Notes under the pieces: model-generated
The model's database searches: none
What the model saw: the letters and a program-made list of their open reading frames with translations, nothing else
Told to the model about the DNA's origin: nothing
Shown here: positions 45,646 through 53,426 of the stretch, one piece after another
Layout: every line of letters starts with the position of its first letter
Numbering within the stretch: position 1 is the first letter of the stretch
Assembly (NCBI GenBank): GCA_027622005.1
Contig: JAQBZH010000016.1
Coordinates: 1-55,786, forward strand
Direction: 5' to 3'
DNA length: 55,786 bases
Source of the DNA: Bacteroidota bacterium
GTDB lineage: Bacteria > Bacteroidota > Rhodothermia > Rhodothermales > UBA10348
Translations under genes and position numbers: made by a program

Positions 45646-46524
45646 TTAGGCTTTATCAGCAGGGGGAGGAGTATTAGCCTCTTCCTGTGAGGCAAATTTG
45701 GATCCTTGGGGCGCACGATAAACCTGAAAAGGGATGGCCATCAAATTGGCCAGATTGTCATTTTCAGCCGCTTCCATGTGGGTATCTATCCCATAAGTCA
45801 GCTTTGAGGGGTGATCGACCTCGGCAAAAGTTTGAAAAATCCGGTCCCAGAAAGCAAAGATATTGCCGTAATTGGTATCCGTAAGCGGCTGGGTGAAGTG
45901 GTGATGTACTTTGTGCATGTGAGGGGTCACGACGATATAGGACAGGAACCGGTCGAGGCCTTGAGGGAAATTGATATTAGCGTGATTGAACTGAGAGAAG
46001 AGGGCAGAAGCTGTTTGATAAACAAAAACCAAGGCAATGGGCGCCCCCGAAATCAACACGGCAAAAACGGTAAAAGCAGCCCTGAAGATGCTTTCTCCTG
46101 GATGATGGCGGAGCGCGGTGGTCACATCCACGGTCGTGTCGGTGTGATGAATCAGATGAAACTTCCACATCCATTTGACCTTGTGTTCGACCAAATGCAC
46201 CAGCCACGCTCCAATCAAGTCCAGAACCAACACGCCGACGAGCACATTTATCCATAGGGGAACGTCCCACATAAACCAAATTCCAAATCCCGCATCCTGA
46301 ACAAAATCGGCCGCTTTGACGATTAAAAACGCCAACGAAAAATTGACGATGAGGGTTGTAAGCGTGAAAACCAGATTCAGCCCGAGGTGTCGATATCGAC
46401 GATAGCTGAATTTAAAAAGGGGAACAGCTCCTTCCCAAACCCAAAAAATCAGCAATCCGGATGCCAGAAGCACGGTGCGATAGGAAGGGGGAATGGTCTC
46501 AAAAAACTGAAGGAAGGCTTCCAT
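45646..46524 (-). CDS. Sterol desaturase/fatty acid hydroxylase superfamily protein
   Basis: A 292-residue integral membrane di-iron enzyme. The histidine clusters are HLVEH (110-114), HLIHHTD (about 123-127) and HMHKVHHH (about 202-209), with four or five hydrophobic segments around them. Members hydroxylate or desaturate lipids, sterols or carotenoids using oxygen; the lipid cannot be told from sequence. It lies 83 bases downstream of aguA on the same strand, so it may be the last gene of the polyamine operon or have its own promoter. No functional link to polyamines is evident. Confidence 0.92.
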   Translation of the reverse strand: MEAFLQFFETIPPSYRTVLLASGLLIFWVWEGAVPLFKFSYRRYRHLGLNLVFTLTTLIVNFSLAFLIVKAADFVQDAGFGIWFMWDVPLWINVLVGVLVLDLIGAWLVHLVEHKVKWMWKFHLIHHTDTTVDVTTALRHHPGESIFRAAFTVFAVLISGAPIALVFVYQTASALFSQFNHANINFPQGLDRFLSYIVVTPHMHKVHHHFTQPLTDTNYGNIFAFWDRIFQTFAEVDHPSKLTYGIDTHMEAAENDNLANLMAIPFQVYRAPQGSKFASQEEANTPPPADKA

Positions 46525-46607
46525 GTACGTTTCGATTTGGCTCCAAACAACCGATGCAGACGCGAAGATACTACCTGGTGCGGGAAGTGAAGTTGTCGTG
46601 CTTCAGC

Positions 46608-47624
46608 CTAACCGATAAAATCGTCTTTGGGGGCGACAAAACCATGGTGTAGAGGCACTTGTTGGGTCAAACAATGAATTGCGCCTAACCCCCGAATAAC
46701 GTCCCTGCAATCGAGCTGAATGATTTCTCGACTCGGGAAAAAATGAGTCAGGGTTTCCGCTGCTTCATCGTCCGAAGGCCCTCCATACGTCGGCAGGATG
46801 ACGCACGCGTTGGCGATGTAGAAATTCATGTGAGACGATGGTAGTGGACCGCCCTGGTAGAGGAGTGACTTGGCTTCCGGAAGGCAGTCGACTGTAAGTT
46901 TGAGTCCGGCCAGGTCAGCAATGCGGGCCACTTCGTCTACGTTTTGGGGAGTTGCCAATGCTTTTGGCCACAAAATGTGCCGTTCCGACGTGAATCGGGC
47001 CAAATTGTCGATATGTCCGTCGGTATCGTCACCTTCCAAATCTCCGGAAAGCCAGCCGACAATGGGTAATCCTAATTGCTTTGACAATTCCTGATCGGCT
47101 TGGAATTGGGTCAGACCCGGATTTCGGTTCGGATTTAACACGCTCGATGCCGTTGTAAGCAGTATTTGACCGCCGTTGGACTCCAGCGCGCCTCCTTCGA
47201 GGGTTAGCTGGCTTTGGACGGCGTGTATACCCATACGCGCTGCCATGCACTCTCCCAGGCCATCATCCAGATCAAAGGGGGGATACTTATTGCCCCACGC
47301 GTTGTACCTCCAGGTAACTGCCTTTAGCTCAGATTCTTGTAATAAAAACGTGGCTCCGTGGTCCCGGCACCAGGAATCGTTGGAGGGTAGATCGAGCGTG
47401 CGGACGTTAGGGTGATTTTCCGTGAGGTCGTGGACTTGTTTTGCCTCTTGGGGGTTGGAAACGTTCACCAATACGATTTCGCCTTCAGCAATGGCCACTA
47501 TGGCTTTGGCCAGCTTCCGGCGCACCGGATCGAGCACATCGGTCCAGGTATCGATATTGGTGGGCCAGGTGAACCACGTAGCGGCGTGCGGGACCCATTC
47601 GGCCGGAAATTTAGCTTGACTCAC
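46608..47624 (-). CDS. aguA: Agmatine deiminase
   Basis: The 338-residue enzyme converts agmatine to N-carbamoylputrescine and ammonia. It is of the peptidylarginine-deiminase-like fold with WCRDHGATFLL (about 85-95), LEGGALESNG, DTDGHIDNLARF (His204) and the catalytic cysteine Cys318 in GLGAIHCLTQQVP near the C terminus. The start is a GTG, preceded by a G-rich stretch GGGTGGGTG that may serve as the ribosome binding site. It starts 14 bases after the stop of aguB, whose product takes the next step. Confidence 0.96.
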   Translation of the reverse strand: MSQAKFPAEWVPHAATWFTWPTNIDTWTDVLDPVRRKLAKAIVAIAEGEIVLVNVSNPQEAKQVHDLTENHPNVRTLDLPSNDSWCRDHGATFLLQESELKAVTWRYNAWGNKYPPFDLDDGLGECMAARMGIHAVQSQLTLEGGALESNGGQILLTTASSVLNPNRNPGLTQFQADQELSKQLGLPIVGWLSGDLEGDDTDGHIDNLARFTSERHILWPKALATPQNVDEVARIADLAGLKLTVDCLPEAKSLLYQGGPLPSSHMNFYIANACVILPTYGGPSDDEAAETLTHFFPSREIIQLDCRDVIRGLGAIHCLTQQVPLHHGFVAPKDDFIG

Positions 47625-47638
47625 TTAAACACCCACCC

Positions 47639-48535
47639 TTAATCATCCAAATATGTTTTGGTTAGGTCTCCATAGACGTCCGTCCGTCGATCACGCAGAA
47701 ACGGCCATCCATGGCGCTGTTCAGGAATGGCCTTTAGTCGGATATGGGCCGACACCACGCCCTCTTCGGTTTCGGAGGCTTGTTTGATGATGGCTCCGTC
47801 CGGCCCTGCGATAAAAGTCTGACCCCAAAACTGAATGCCGTTCGGATGAGAATGAGCCTCTGAAGTCGGCTCAAAACCGGTTCGGTTTACGGCCACGACG
47901 AAGCAGTTATTCGCCACGGCATGCGAACGCTGAATGGTTTCCCATGCGCCGTATTGAGCCGCCCCGTGCGATTCTTTTTCGTAGAGCTGCCAACCAATTG
48001 CCGTCGGATAACAGATGACCTGTGCACCTTTAAGTGCCGCAATCCGCGCCGCTTCCGGAAACCATTGATCCCAACAGATTAGGACGGCCAATTTGACCCC
48101 TTGCGTTTCAAATATCTGTACCCCAAGATCCCCGGGTGCGAAATAGTATTTTTCCATGAACAATGGATCGTCCGGAATGTGCATCTTCCGGTACTTCCCC
48201 ATATAACCCTTTATCGGATCAACCACGCATGCGGTGTTGTGGTACAAGCCTTCTGTTCGTTTTTCGAACAAGCTGAGTACAATGGAAACACCTAATTCGG
48301 CCGATAATGCCTCAAAAATCTTGCTAGTAGGCCCTGGGACCGCCTCGGCAAGCGCATAATTGCCAGGATCTTCTGTTTGACAGAAGTAGCGGGTCAAAAA
48401 CAACTCGGGAAGGCAGACAATTTTTGCTCCCTCTTTGGCCGCGCTTCTAGTTAATTCGATAGCGCGAGCCAGATTCACTGCCGGATCCGTACTGCAAGAA
48501 AATTGAATAGCTGATATGTGGACCGTATCAGACAT
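47639..48535 (-). CDS. aguB: N-carbamoylputrescine amidase
   Basis: The 298-residue nitrilase-superfamily enzyme hydrolyses N-carbamoylputrescine to putrescine, carbon dioxide and ammonia. The catalytic triad is Glu44 in CLPELFLTRYF, Lys117 in KYRKMHIPDDP and Cys154 in VLICWDQWFPEAAR, as in plant and bacterial CPA. Its ATG overlaps the end of speA by 8 bases, so the two are translationally coupled, and aguA follows 14 bases later. Confidence 0.96.
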   Translation of the reverse strand: MSDTVHISAIQFSCSTDPAVNLARAIELTRSAAKEGAKIVCLPELFLTRYFCQTEDPGNYALAEAVPGPTSKIFEALSAELGVSIVLSLFEKRTEGLYHNTACVVDPIKGYMGKYRKMHIPDDPLFMEKYYFAPGDLGVQIFETQGVKLAVLICWDQWFPEAARIAALKGAQVICYPTAIGWQLYEKESHGAAQYGAWETIQRSHAVANNCFVVAVNRTGFEPTSEAHSHPNGIQFWGQTFIAGPDGAIIKQASETEEGVVSAHIRLKAIPEQRHGWPFLRDRRTDVYGDLTKTYLDD

Positions 48536-50507
48536 TTTTTGATTGGTCGTAATACGTGGACTGATTAAACGTTTCGGCGTACCGCTCCAATAGTTTAAAC
48601 CCTACGCTTGCCTTGATACTCCCTTTTTGGATGGCTGCTCGAATATGTCGATTCATCCGGCTGTAGAGGTCGTTTGGGAAATATTGAACGAGGGCCAACA
48701 TGTCTTTGACGTGCGTACCTGGAAGGATTTTTTCCAAATAGAATCCATCTGGTTCTTCATCGTCCGCGTAAATGTGCGCTTCCGTAACTCTGCCAAATAA
48801 ATTGTGGGTATCGCCCATGATGTCCTGATAGGCGCCCATCAAAAATATGCAGAACCGATAAGTGTCCCCGGGTTCGATATTGTGCATTTCAAGGAAGTTG
48901 TTTCCCCCAATATAACTGCTCACTTTTCCATCCGAATCGCACGTTAAGTCCACAAGCGTTGCTCGTCTGGTGGGCTTTTCGTTCAGTCTCGAAAGCGGGA
49001 CAATGGGGAATCGCTGGCCGATTGCCCAGTGATCCAAAAGCGACTGAAACACAGAGAAATCACACAGGCATTGGTCGATCAAATGAGAATCAAGTTGCTC
49101 AAGTTCGTGTGGCAAAACTTCCTCATCCATGCGGTGAACGCGGGAATTTATTTTGCGACAGATCCCCCAATACAACTTTTCCACTAGGGCCTTTTGTTCT
49201 AACGGCAAATATCCGAGAGAAAACAGGGTATCGGCCTCATTTCGCTTGCCGGCTGCATCATGGTAGGCTTCCAATAGCTCCGAAACGCCCATATTTTCAT
49301 CAGCTGTTAACCAATTGAGCGTTTCGTACAAGTCCATTACGATGCGGTGGTCCTGCTTGGCGGGGCGGAATCCTTCTTCTATCTGGTCTTTGCTGTACAA
49401 TCCAATAGCGTTCATCACCAAAATGGAGTGATGCGCAGTTAGGGCCCGCCCGCTTTCAGAAATGATAATTGGGTGTTTGACGCCCTCCGAGTTACAAACG
49501 TCCTTAAGCGTTGAAACGACTGCATTGGCATATTCTTGGAGAGAGTAATTGATGGCATCGTCAGAGCCTGAATAACCCCCTCCGTAGTTAACCCCGAGGC
49601 CGCCGCCGACGTCCAAATACTTAATTTCGACTCCGCGCTTAATCAGCTGAGCGTAAACTTGGGTGATTTCGCGCACCGCCTTTTTAAGCGTCCGAATATC
49701 TGAAATTTGACTTCCAAGGTGGAAATGGAGCAATTGGAATCGATCCAAGCGGTCTTGGCGCTCCAAAAAGTCAACCACATTCAAAAGTTCTGGAATTGAG
49801 ATTCCGAACTTCGAAAGATCGCCGCCGGAATCCGCCCATTTTCCAGCGCCAGCCGTTGTCAAACGGAGTCGAACACCGAATGGCGCATCCAACTTTCTCC
49901 TTTTGGCCATTTCATTCCAGGCCATAAACTCGTCATATTTTTCGATGACGGGAAGAACGGACTTTCCAATTTGTTGGCCGGTCAGAATCAAATCCAACAT
50001 TGGACGATCCTTGTATCCATTGCAAATAAGTAACGTCTCGTCTTCGTCGAGCAGCGGTAAAGCAGCAATAAGCTCCGCCTTTGAACCGCATTCCAAGCCC
50101 ATTCCGTATTTTTTACCTGCTTCAAGAAGCTCCTCTACGACTTCGTGTAGCTGATTCACCTTGATTGGGTAGACAGAAGTGTACTTACTTTTATATTCCT
50201 GTTCTTCGATGGCCGCCGAAAAAGCTTCATTCAGCTGACGGATTCGACCCATCAAAATATCCTGAAACCGAATCAGGAGGGGAAAGGTGACTCCTTTTTC
50301 AGCCAGGGAGTCCACCACTTTGGCGACATCAATTTTTGAAGCTTGTGCTTCTCCGGCATTAACCTGAATGTTTCCTGCTGGATTAATGGAGAAGTACCCA
50401 TCACCCCATGCATCGAGCATGTAAAGGTCTTGTGCATCCGAATGCGTCCAAGGCGATTCTACGCTAGTCGTATTAAGAGGTGCAGGAGCTTCAGTAGAAT
50501 CCTTCAA
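48528..50507 (-). CDS. speA: Biosynthetic arginine decarboxylase
   Basis: The 659-residue PLP enzyme, of the alanine-racemase-like fold, turns arginine into agmatine. Visible are MLDAWGDGYFSINPAGNI, the PLP lysine region VYPIKVNQLHEVVEELL, LRLTTAGAGKWADSGGDLSKFG in parts, LHFHLGSQISDI, YLDVGGGLGVNY, ESGRALTAHHSILVMN and the C-terminal VDLTCDSDGKV and LMGAYQDIMGDTHNLFGR, all typical of SpeA. The start is taken as the TTG at 50507 because the conserved WTHSDAQDLY segment lies upstream of the first ATG. It follows the DHS-like gene by 27 bases and overlaps aguB. Confidence 0.96.
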   Translation of the reverse strand: MKDSTEAPAPLNTTSVESPWTHSDAQDLYMLDAWGDGYFSINPAGNIQVNAGEAQASKIDVAKVVDSLAEKGVTFPLLIRFQDILMGRIRQLNEAFSAAIEEQEYKSKYTSVYPIKVNQLHEVVEELLEAGKKYGMGLECGSKAELIAALPLLDEDETLLICNGYKDRPMLDLILTGQQIGKSVLPVIEKYDEFMAWNEMAKRRKLDAPFGVRLRLTTAGAGKWADSGGDLSKFGISIPELLNVVDFLERQDRLDRFQLLHFHLGSQISDIRTLKKAVREITQVYAQLIKRGVEIKYLDVGGGLGVNYGGGYSGSDDAINYSLQEYANAVVSTLKDVCNSEGVKHPIIISESGRALTAHHSILVMNAIGLYSKDQIEEGFRPAKQDHRIVMDLYETLNWLTADENMGVSELLEAYHDAAGKRNEADTLFSLGYLPLEQKALVEKLYWGICRKINSRVHRMDEEVLPHELEQLDSHLIDQCLCDFSVFQSLLDHWAIGQRFPIVPLSRLNEKPTRRATLVDLTCDSDGKVSSYIGGNNFLEMHNIEPGDTYRFCIFLMGAYQDIMGDTHNLFGRVTEAHIYADDEEPDGFYLEKILPGTHVKDMLALVQYFPNDLYSRMNRHIRAAIQKGSIKASVGFKLLERYAETFNQSTYYDQSKNV

Positions 50508-50534
50508 TAAGGTGTAAGTTTTAAAATGTGCGTG

Positions 50535-51566
50535 CTAAGTAGCTTGAAATTGATCCAACACAAAAGCAAAAATCAAAGGAGCAACGATGGTTGCATCCGA
50601 TTCAATAATGAAGGATGGACTGGTAACATCGAGTTTTCCCCATGTAATTTTTTCGTTCGGAACAGCACCCGAATAAGACCCAAAACTAGTGGTAGAATCA
50701 CTGATCTGACAAAAATAGCCCCACTTTCTTATGTTTTCCATAAGAAGATCCTGTTCCAACATCGGGACGACGCAAATTGGGAAGTCTCCGGCAATTCCAC
50801 CACCGATTTGAAAAAATCCGACCGAGTGATCAACGACCGTTTTTTGATACCAAGCCGCCAGCTCGATCATGTATTCGATGCCTGAGCGAACCGTGTGAAC
50901 GTTTTTGATATCGCCTTTTATGCAGTGACTTGCATAAATATTGCCGAGTGTCGAATCCTCCCAACCAGGAACCGTTATCGGAATGTTTCTTTCTGCTGCA
51001 GCCAACAACCAGGAATCCTTCGGATCAATTTGATAGTGATGGGTGAGTTTTCCTTCCAATAGGATTTTATACAGAAACTCATGCGGAAAAAATGGTGTTC
51101 CGTTAGCGTCTGCTTCCATCCACGCTTCAAGAATGACATCTTCAATTCGGCGAATCGCTTCGTATTCAGGAATACACGTATCTGTAACACGATTCAAGTG
51201 ACGATCAAGCAGCGCTTTTTCGTCGGCCTTAGTCAGGTCGCGATAATTGGGAAGACGCACATAATGATCGTGTGCCACCAAATTGAAGACATCCTCTTCT
51301 AGATTGGCACCTGTACAGGTAATGGCATGCACCGCGCCTGCACGGATCATATCGGCAAGGGATAACCCAATTTCAGCCGTACTCATTGCGCCTGCGAGCG
51401 TCACCATCATTTTCCCATCGGAATTCAAATGATGGACATACCCTTCTGCGGCATCAATTAAGGCAGCTGCATTGAAGTGCCTAAAGTGATGCTTAATAAA
51501 TTCAACAACACCTTCGATTCCCTTTCGATTACGTTCGATGCCCGGCCTGGACTCAGGACCTACCAT
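50535..51566 (-). CDS. Deoxyhypusine synthase-like protein, probable homospermidine synthase
   Basis: A 343-residue member of the deoxyhypusine synthase (DHS) family. It has the NAD-binding segments VTLAGAMSTAEIGLSLADMI and TGANLEEDVFNLVA, PGWEDSTLGNIYA, FFQIGGGIAGDFP and the catalytic lysine (Lys311) in ITWGKLDV, matching the WGK motif of eukaryotic DHS. Bacteria have no eIF5A substrate, and some bacterial DHS relatives make sym-homospermidine from putrescine. Here it is cotranscribed with speA, aguB and aguA, which produce putrescine, so homospermidine synthesis is the most reasonable role. Its ATG overlaps the stop of the aspartate-rich gene by 7 bases, so it is coupled to that gene. It uses NAD in a cytosolic reaction. 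Confidence 0.88.
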   Translation of the reverse strand: MVGPESRPGIERNRKGIEGVVEFIKHHFRHFNAAALIDAAEGYVHHLNSDGKMMVTLAGAMSTAEIGLSLADMIRAGAVHAITCTGANLEEDVFNLVAHDHYVRLPNYRDLTKADEKALLDRHLNRVTDTCIPEYEAIRRIEDVILEAWMEADANGTPFFPHEFLYKILLEGKLTHHYQIDPKDSWLLAAAERNIPITVPGWEDSTLGNIYASHCIKGDIKNVHTVRSGIEYMIELAAWYQKTVVDHSVGFFQIGGGIAGDFPICVVPMLEQDLLMENIRKWGYFCQISDSTTSFGSYSGAVPNEKITWGKLDVTSPSFIIESDATIVAPLIFAFVLDQFQAT

Positions 51567-51889
51567 TCCTCTTCATCCCCATCGTCCCATTCGTCATCAT
51601 CATCATCCCAGTCGTCGGAATCGTCGTCGTCGGAATCGTCGTCATCGTCGTCGTCATCGGAATCGTCATCGTCGTCGTCATCGTCGTCGTCATCATCGTC
51701 GTCGTCATCGTCAGCGTCCGCGGAGTCGTCGTCGTCAAACAGATAATCGTCTTCATCGAATTCTTCTTCCGAGTCATCGTCTGCCGCTAAGGCATGGATG
51801 GAGCGAAGGATTTCATCCGCGTATGAAGTTTCAAGAACTGATGATTCCTCTACAGTAGAGAACATATTTAAAACCTGAGTCTGTGCCAT
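51560..51889 (-). CDS. Aspartate-rich small protein coupled to the DHS-like gene
   Basis: A protein of 109 residues from the ATG at 51889 (GGA lies 7 bases before it). The first 35 residues look like an ordinary soluble domain, with a helix around ETSYADEILRSIHALA. The rest is mostly Asp, with a run of 17 Asp and blocks broken by Ser, Trp and Glu, ending EWDDGDEEEW. It is clearly the most acidic protein in the window. Its TAG overlaps the ATG of the DHS-like gene (7-base overlap), so it is the first gene of the polyamine operon. I do not know a named family. Polyamines are cations, so a role as polyamine sensor or buffer is conceivable, but this is inference. A spurious frame cannot be fully excluded, as the opposite strand is open too (poly-Ser). 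Confidence 0.7.
   Translation of the reverse strand: MAQTQVLNMFSTVEESSVLETSYADEILRSIHALAADDDSEEEFDEDDYLFDDDDSADADDDDDDDDDDDDDDDDDSDDDDDDDDSDDDDSDDWDDDDDEWDDGDEEEW
51590..51735. repeat. GTC/ATC trinucleotide-repeat tract
   Basis: A run of mostly GTC and ATC triplets on the plus strand, with a few GGA and CCA interruptions, forms the Asp-coding part of the acidic gene on the minus strand. Because the unit is three bases, slippage would change the length of the Asp tail without a frameshift. Confidence 0.85.
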
Positions 51890-52209
51890 TTTCAATTCCA
51901 ATTTTCTAGCATGAAAAACTGCGTTGTCGTTCTGCGATAGGTTGGGTTCGGATTCCCTTGGAGTTCCATGAGAAGCGGACGCTGAAAATTACGGCAAAAG
52001 TACTTAAACAGGAATATGAATTTTATCTGATGTCGATTTCTCATGCGTTTTTGTTCGGAGAGTGGCCGCTCAGCTGACAAATCCTGTGATGGTTCAAGTG
52101 TTACCGTCATTTCTGTACTATAAATTAATATTGATCATTATTGTTTTAATTTAATATTGTAATTAAGTTTAACGGTTCAGTTCACCATTTGATCTACTTA
52201 CCAATTATA
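51890..52209. promoter_or_regulatory. AT-rich divergent promoter region of the polyamine operon and H-NS-like gene
   Basis: About 320 bases between two divergent units. The part from 52115 to 52175 is very AT-rich and contains two direct copies of TTAATATTG (52125-52133 and 52151-52159), 26 bases apart. A TTG (52141-52143) and TAAGTTTA (52164-52171) spaced 20 bases apart resemble the Bacteroidota TTG/TAnnTTTG promoter. H-NS proteins bind AT-rich DNA and repress their own genes, so autoregulation is plausible. A minus-strand frame of 72 codons here is not supported. Confidence 0.45.
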
Positions 52210-52518
52210 ATGGACTTAAAAAAATATTCTCGCGCAGAATTAGTAAAGCTTTCCAACGACATTTCGAAAGAAGTGAGCAGAAGGGCTGAAGCTGATAAAA
52301 ATGAAACTAGAAAAAAACTTGAAAGAATGGCTTCCGAAGCCGGTTTTTCTGTTGAAGAGCTTTTCGGTGTTCAAAAAGCGAATAAGAGGGGCCCTGCTAA
52401 AATCAAATATGCCGATCCTAAAAATCCAGAAAATGCCTGGTCTGGAAGGGGAAGAATGCCTAGGTGGCTTTCAGCAGCTGTTGGCAGTGGAAAGAAGGTA
52501 GAAGATTTTGCTGTTTAG
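52210..52518 (+). CDS. H-NS-like histone family DNA-binding protein
   Basis: A 102-residue protein; the ATG at 52210 is chosen because MDLKKYSRAELVKL begins the helical part. The N-terminal half is helical (about 1-55), suited to dimerisation. The C-terminal half carries the H-NS DNA-binding motif: KYADPKNPENAWSGRGRMPR is close to the consensus Y-x-[DN]-P-x-[NQ]-P-x-x-x-W-[ST]-G-[RQ]-G-R, followed by VEDFAV. H-NS-like proteins are best known from Proteobacteria, and they silence AT-rich DNA. The gene stands behind an AT-rich promoter region and has its own terminator. Confidence 0.9.
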   Translation: MDLKKYSRAELVKLSNDISKEVSRRAEADKNETRKKLERMASEAGFSVEELFGVQKANKRGPAKIKYADPKNPENAWSGRGRMPRWLSAAVGSGKKVEDFAV

Positions 52519-52541
52519 GTTTTATTTCTAAGTCTGATTTT

Positions 52542-52579
52542 AAAATGGCGCATCTCTTTATGAGTGCGCCATTTTTTTT
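52542..52579 (+). terminator. Intrinsic terminator of the H-NS-like gene
   Basis: An 11-bp stem (52542-52552 with 52565-52575) and 12-base loop lead into a run of T (52572-52579), 23 bases past the stop codon. Confidence 0.92.
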
Positions 52580-52627
52580 GCCATTTATTGTGTGAGAATC
52601 GCGGCGGCAGGTAGATTTAGAGGCTAT

Positions 52628-53311
52628 TTATAACAGTTGGGGCAGTGGATCTATTAATCCCGCATGGTCAGTTCGGCCACTATTGACTTCTCGGCTTACG
52701 GGATAGATAGAAATGGTTGACGTATCTATTTCTGTCAGGATGGATTTTAGCGGATTGGATATTTGTTTTAGCCAACTTGAAATATTTTTATGGTCTAAAA
52801 AGACGGGCATTCGGTGGTGGTAAACACCGAGTTTTGAATCAGCTTCAGTTGTTAAAATCGTGCAGGAGTCTACAACGGTGTCCTCATGCTTCCACGTTTC
52901 CCAGAGTCCAGCCAATACCAATGGAATGGATTCTGTATTATGAAAATAAAAGGGCTGTTTGGCTCCTTTTTGCCCCATCCACTCATAATATCCTGATATT
53001 GGTATAACACATCGCCTCCTTTTATAGGCCTCTCTAAAGGTCGGTTTATCTGCGACTGTTTCGCTCCGGGCATTAAATGTTAGATCCGGAATTTTATCAG
53101 GTTTGGCCCAACTTGGAATCAATCCCCATCGAAATGCGGCCCATTCTTGTTTTCCATTTTGAGAAAGTCGAATTCCGGGCAAGAATTGACCTGGAGTCAC
53201 ATTGTAACGAGGAAGAAGGCTGGAATCTTCTAGTATGTCAGCCGCTTCTGCCTCGTCAAATCGTTCTCTGAGGTATCCAGACTTTGTTCCGTTGGCGATT
53301 CTTCCGCACAT
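52628..53311 (-). CDS. SRAP-domain (HMCES/YedK-like) abasic-site protein
   Basis: The 227-residue protein begins MCGRIANG, so after Met removal Cys2 is at the N terminus as in HMCES, which cross-links covalently to abasic sites in single-stranded DNA. Other family motifs are RYNVTPGQFLPGI, FRWGLIPSWA, FNARSETVADKPTF, ISGYYEWMG (catalytic Glu) and YHHRMPVFL (His). Length fits YedK. It lies 100 bases downstream of dnaE2 on the same strand, so both may belong to a DNA-damage unit. The conserved Cys2, Glu and His are all present, so the protein should be active. Confidence 0.96.
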   Translation of the reverse strand: MCGRIANGTKSGYLRERFDEAEAADILEDSSLLPRYNVTPGQFLPGIRLSQNGKQEWAAFRWGLIPSWAKPDKIPDLTFNARSETVADKPTFREAYKRRRCVIPISGYYEWMGQKGAKQPFYFHNTESIPLVLAGLWETWKHEDTVVDSCTILTTEADSKLGVYHHRMPVFLDHKNISSWLKQISNPLKSILTEIDTSTISIYPVSREVNSGRTDHAGLIDPLPQLL

Positions 53312-53372
53312 TTTTTGACAGTTCTTGGTGTTTTGTGGTCAGATTTGAGAAGTTCGTCCTCCTGGTCCCGTT

Positions 53373-53426
53373 GGATCATACGGATCATACGGATCATACG
53401 GATCATACCCATCATACGGATCGGAC
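53373..53426. repeat. 9-bp tandem array straddling the dnaE2 stop codon
   Basis: GGATCATAC is repeated four times exactly (53373-53408), then once with one or two changes (53409-53417) and again in a degenerate form (53418-53426). The dnaE2 stop codon TGA, at 53414-53412, lies inside the fifth unit, so array length could alter the C terminus. The unit is 9 bases, so other frames stay open across it. Confidence 0.92.

Noticed and set aside
51477-51746. Plus-strand open frame with a long poly-Ser stretch
   Set aside because: It is the reverse-complement shadow of the Asp-rich gene, and its N-terminal part overlaps the well-supported DHS-like gene on the other strand.
51892-52110. Minus-strand 72-codon frame upstream of the Asp-rich gene
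   Set aside because: Lies in the AT-rich intergenic region, has no recognisable protein features and no ribosome binding site.
53230-53415. Minus-strand 61-codon frame starting in the 9-bp array
   Set aside because: Its start comes from the repeat (MIRMIRMIR) and it overlaps the SRAP start in another frame; no sign of selection.
53373-53426. Tandem array considered as a CRISPR
   Set aside because: Repeats are contiguous 9-mers without spacers, and no cas gene is present.
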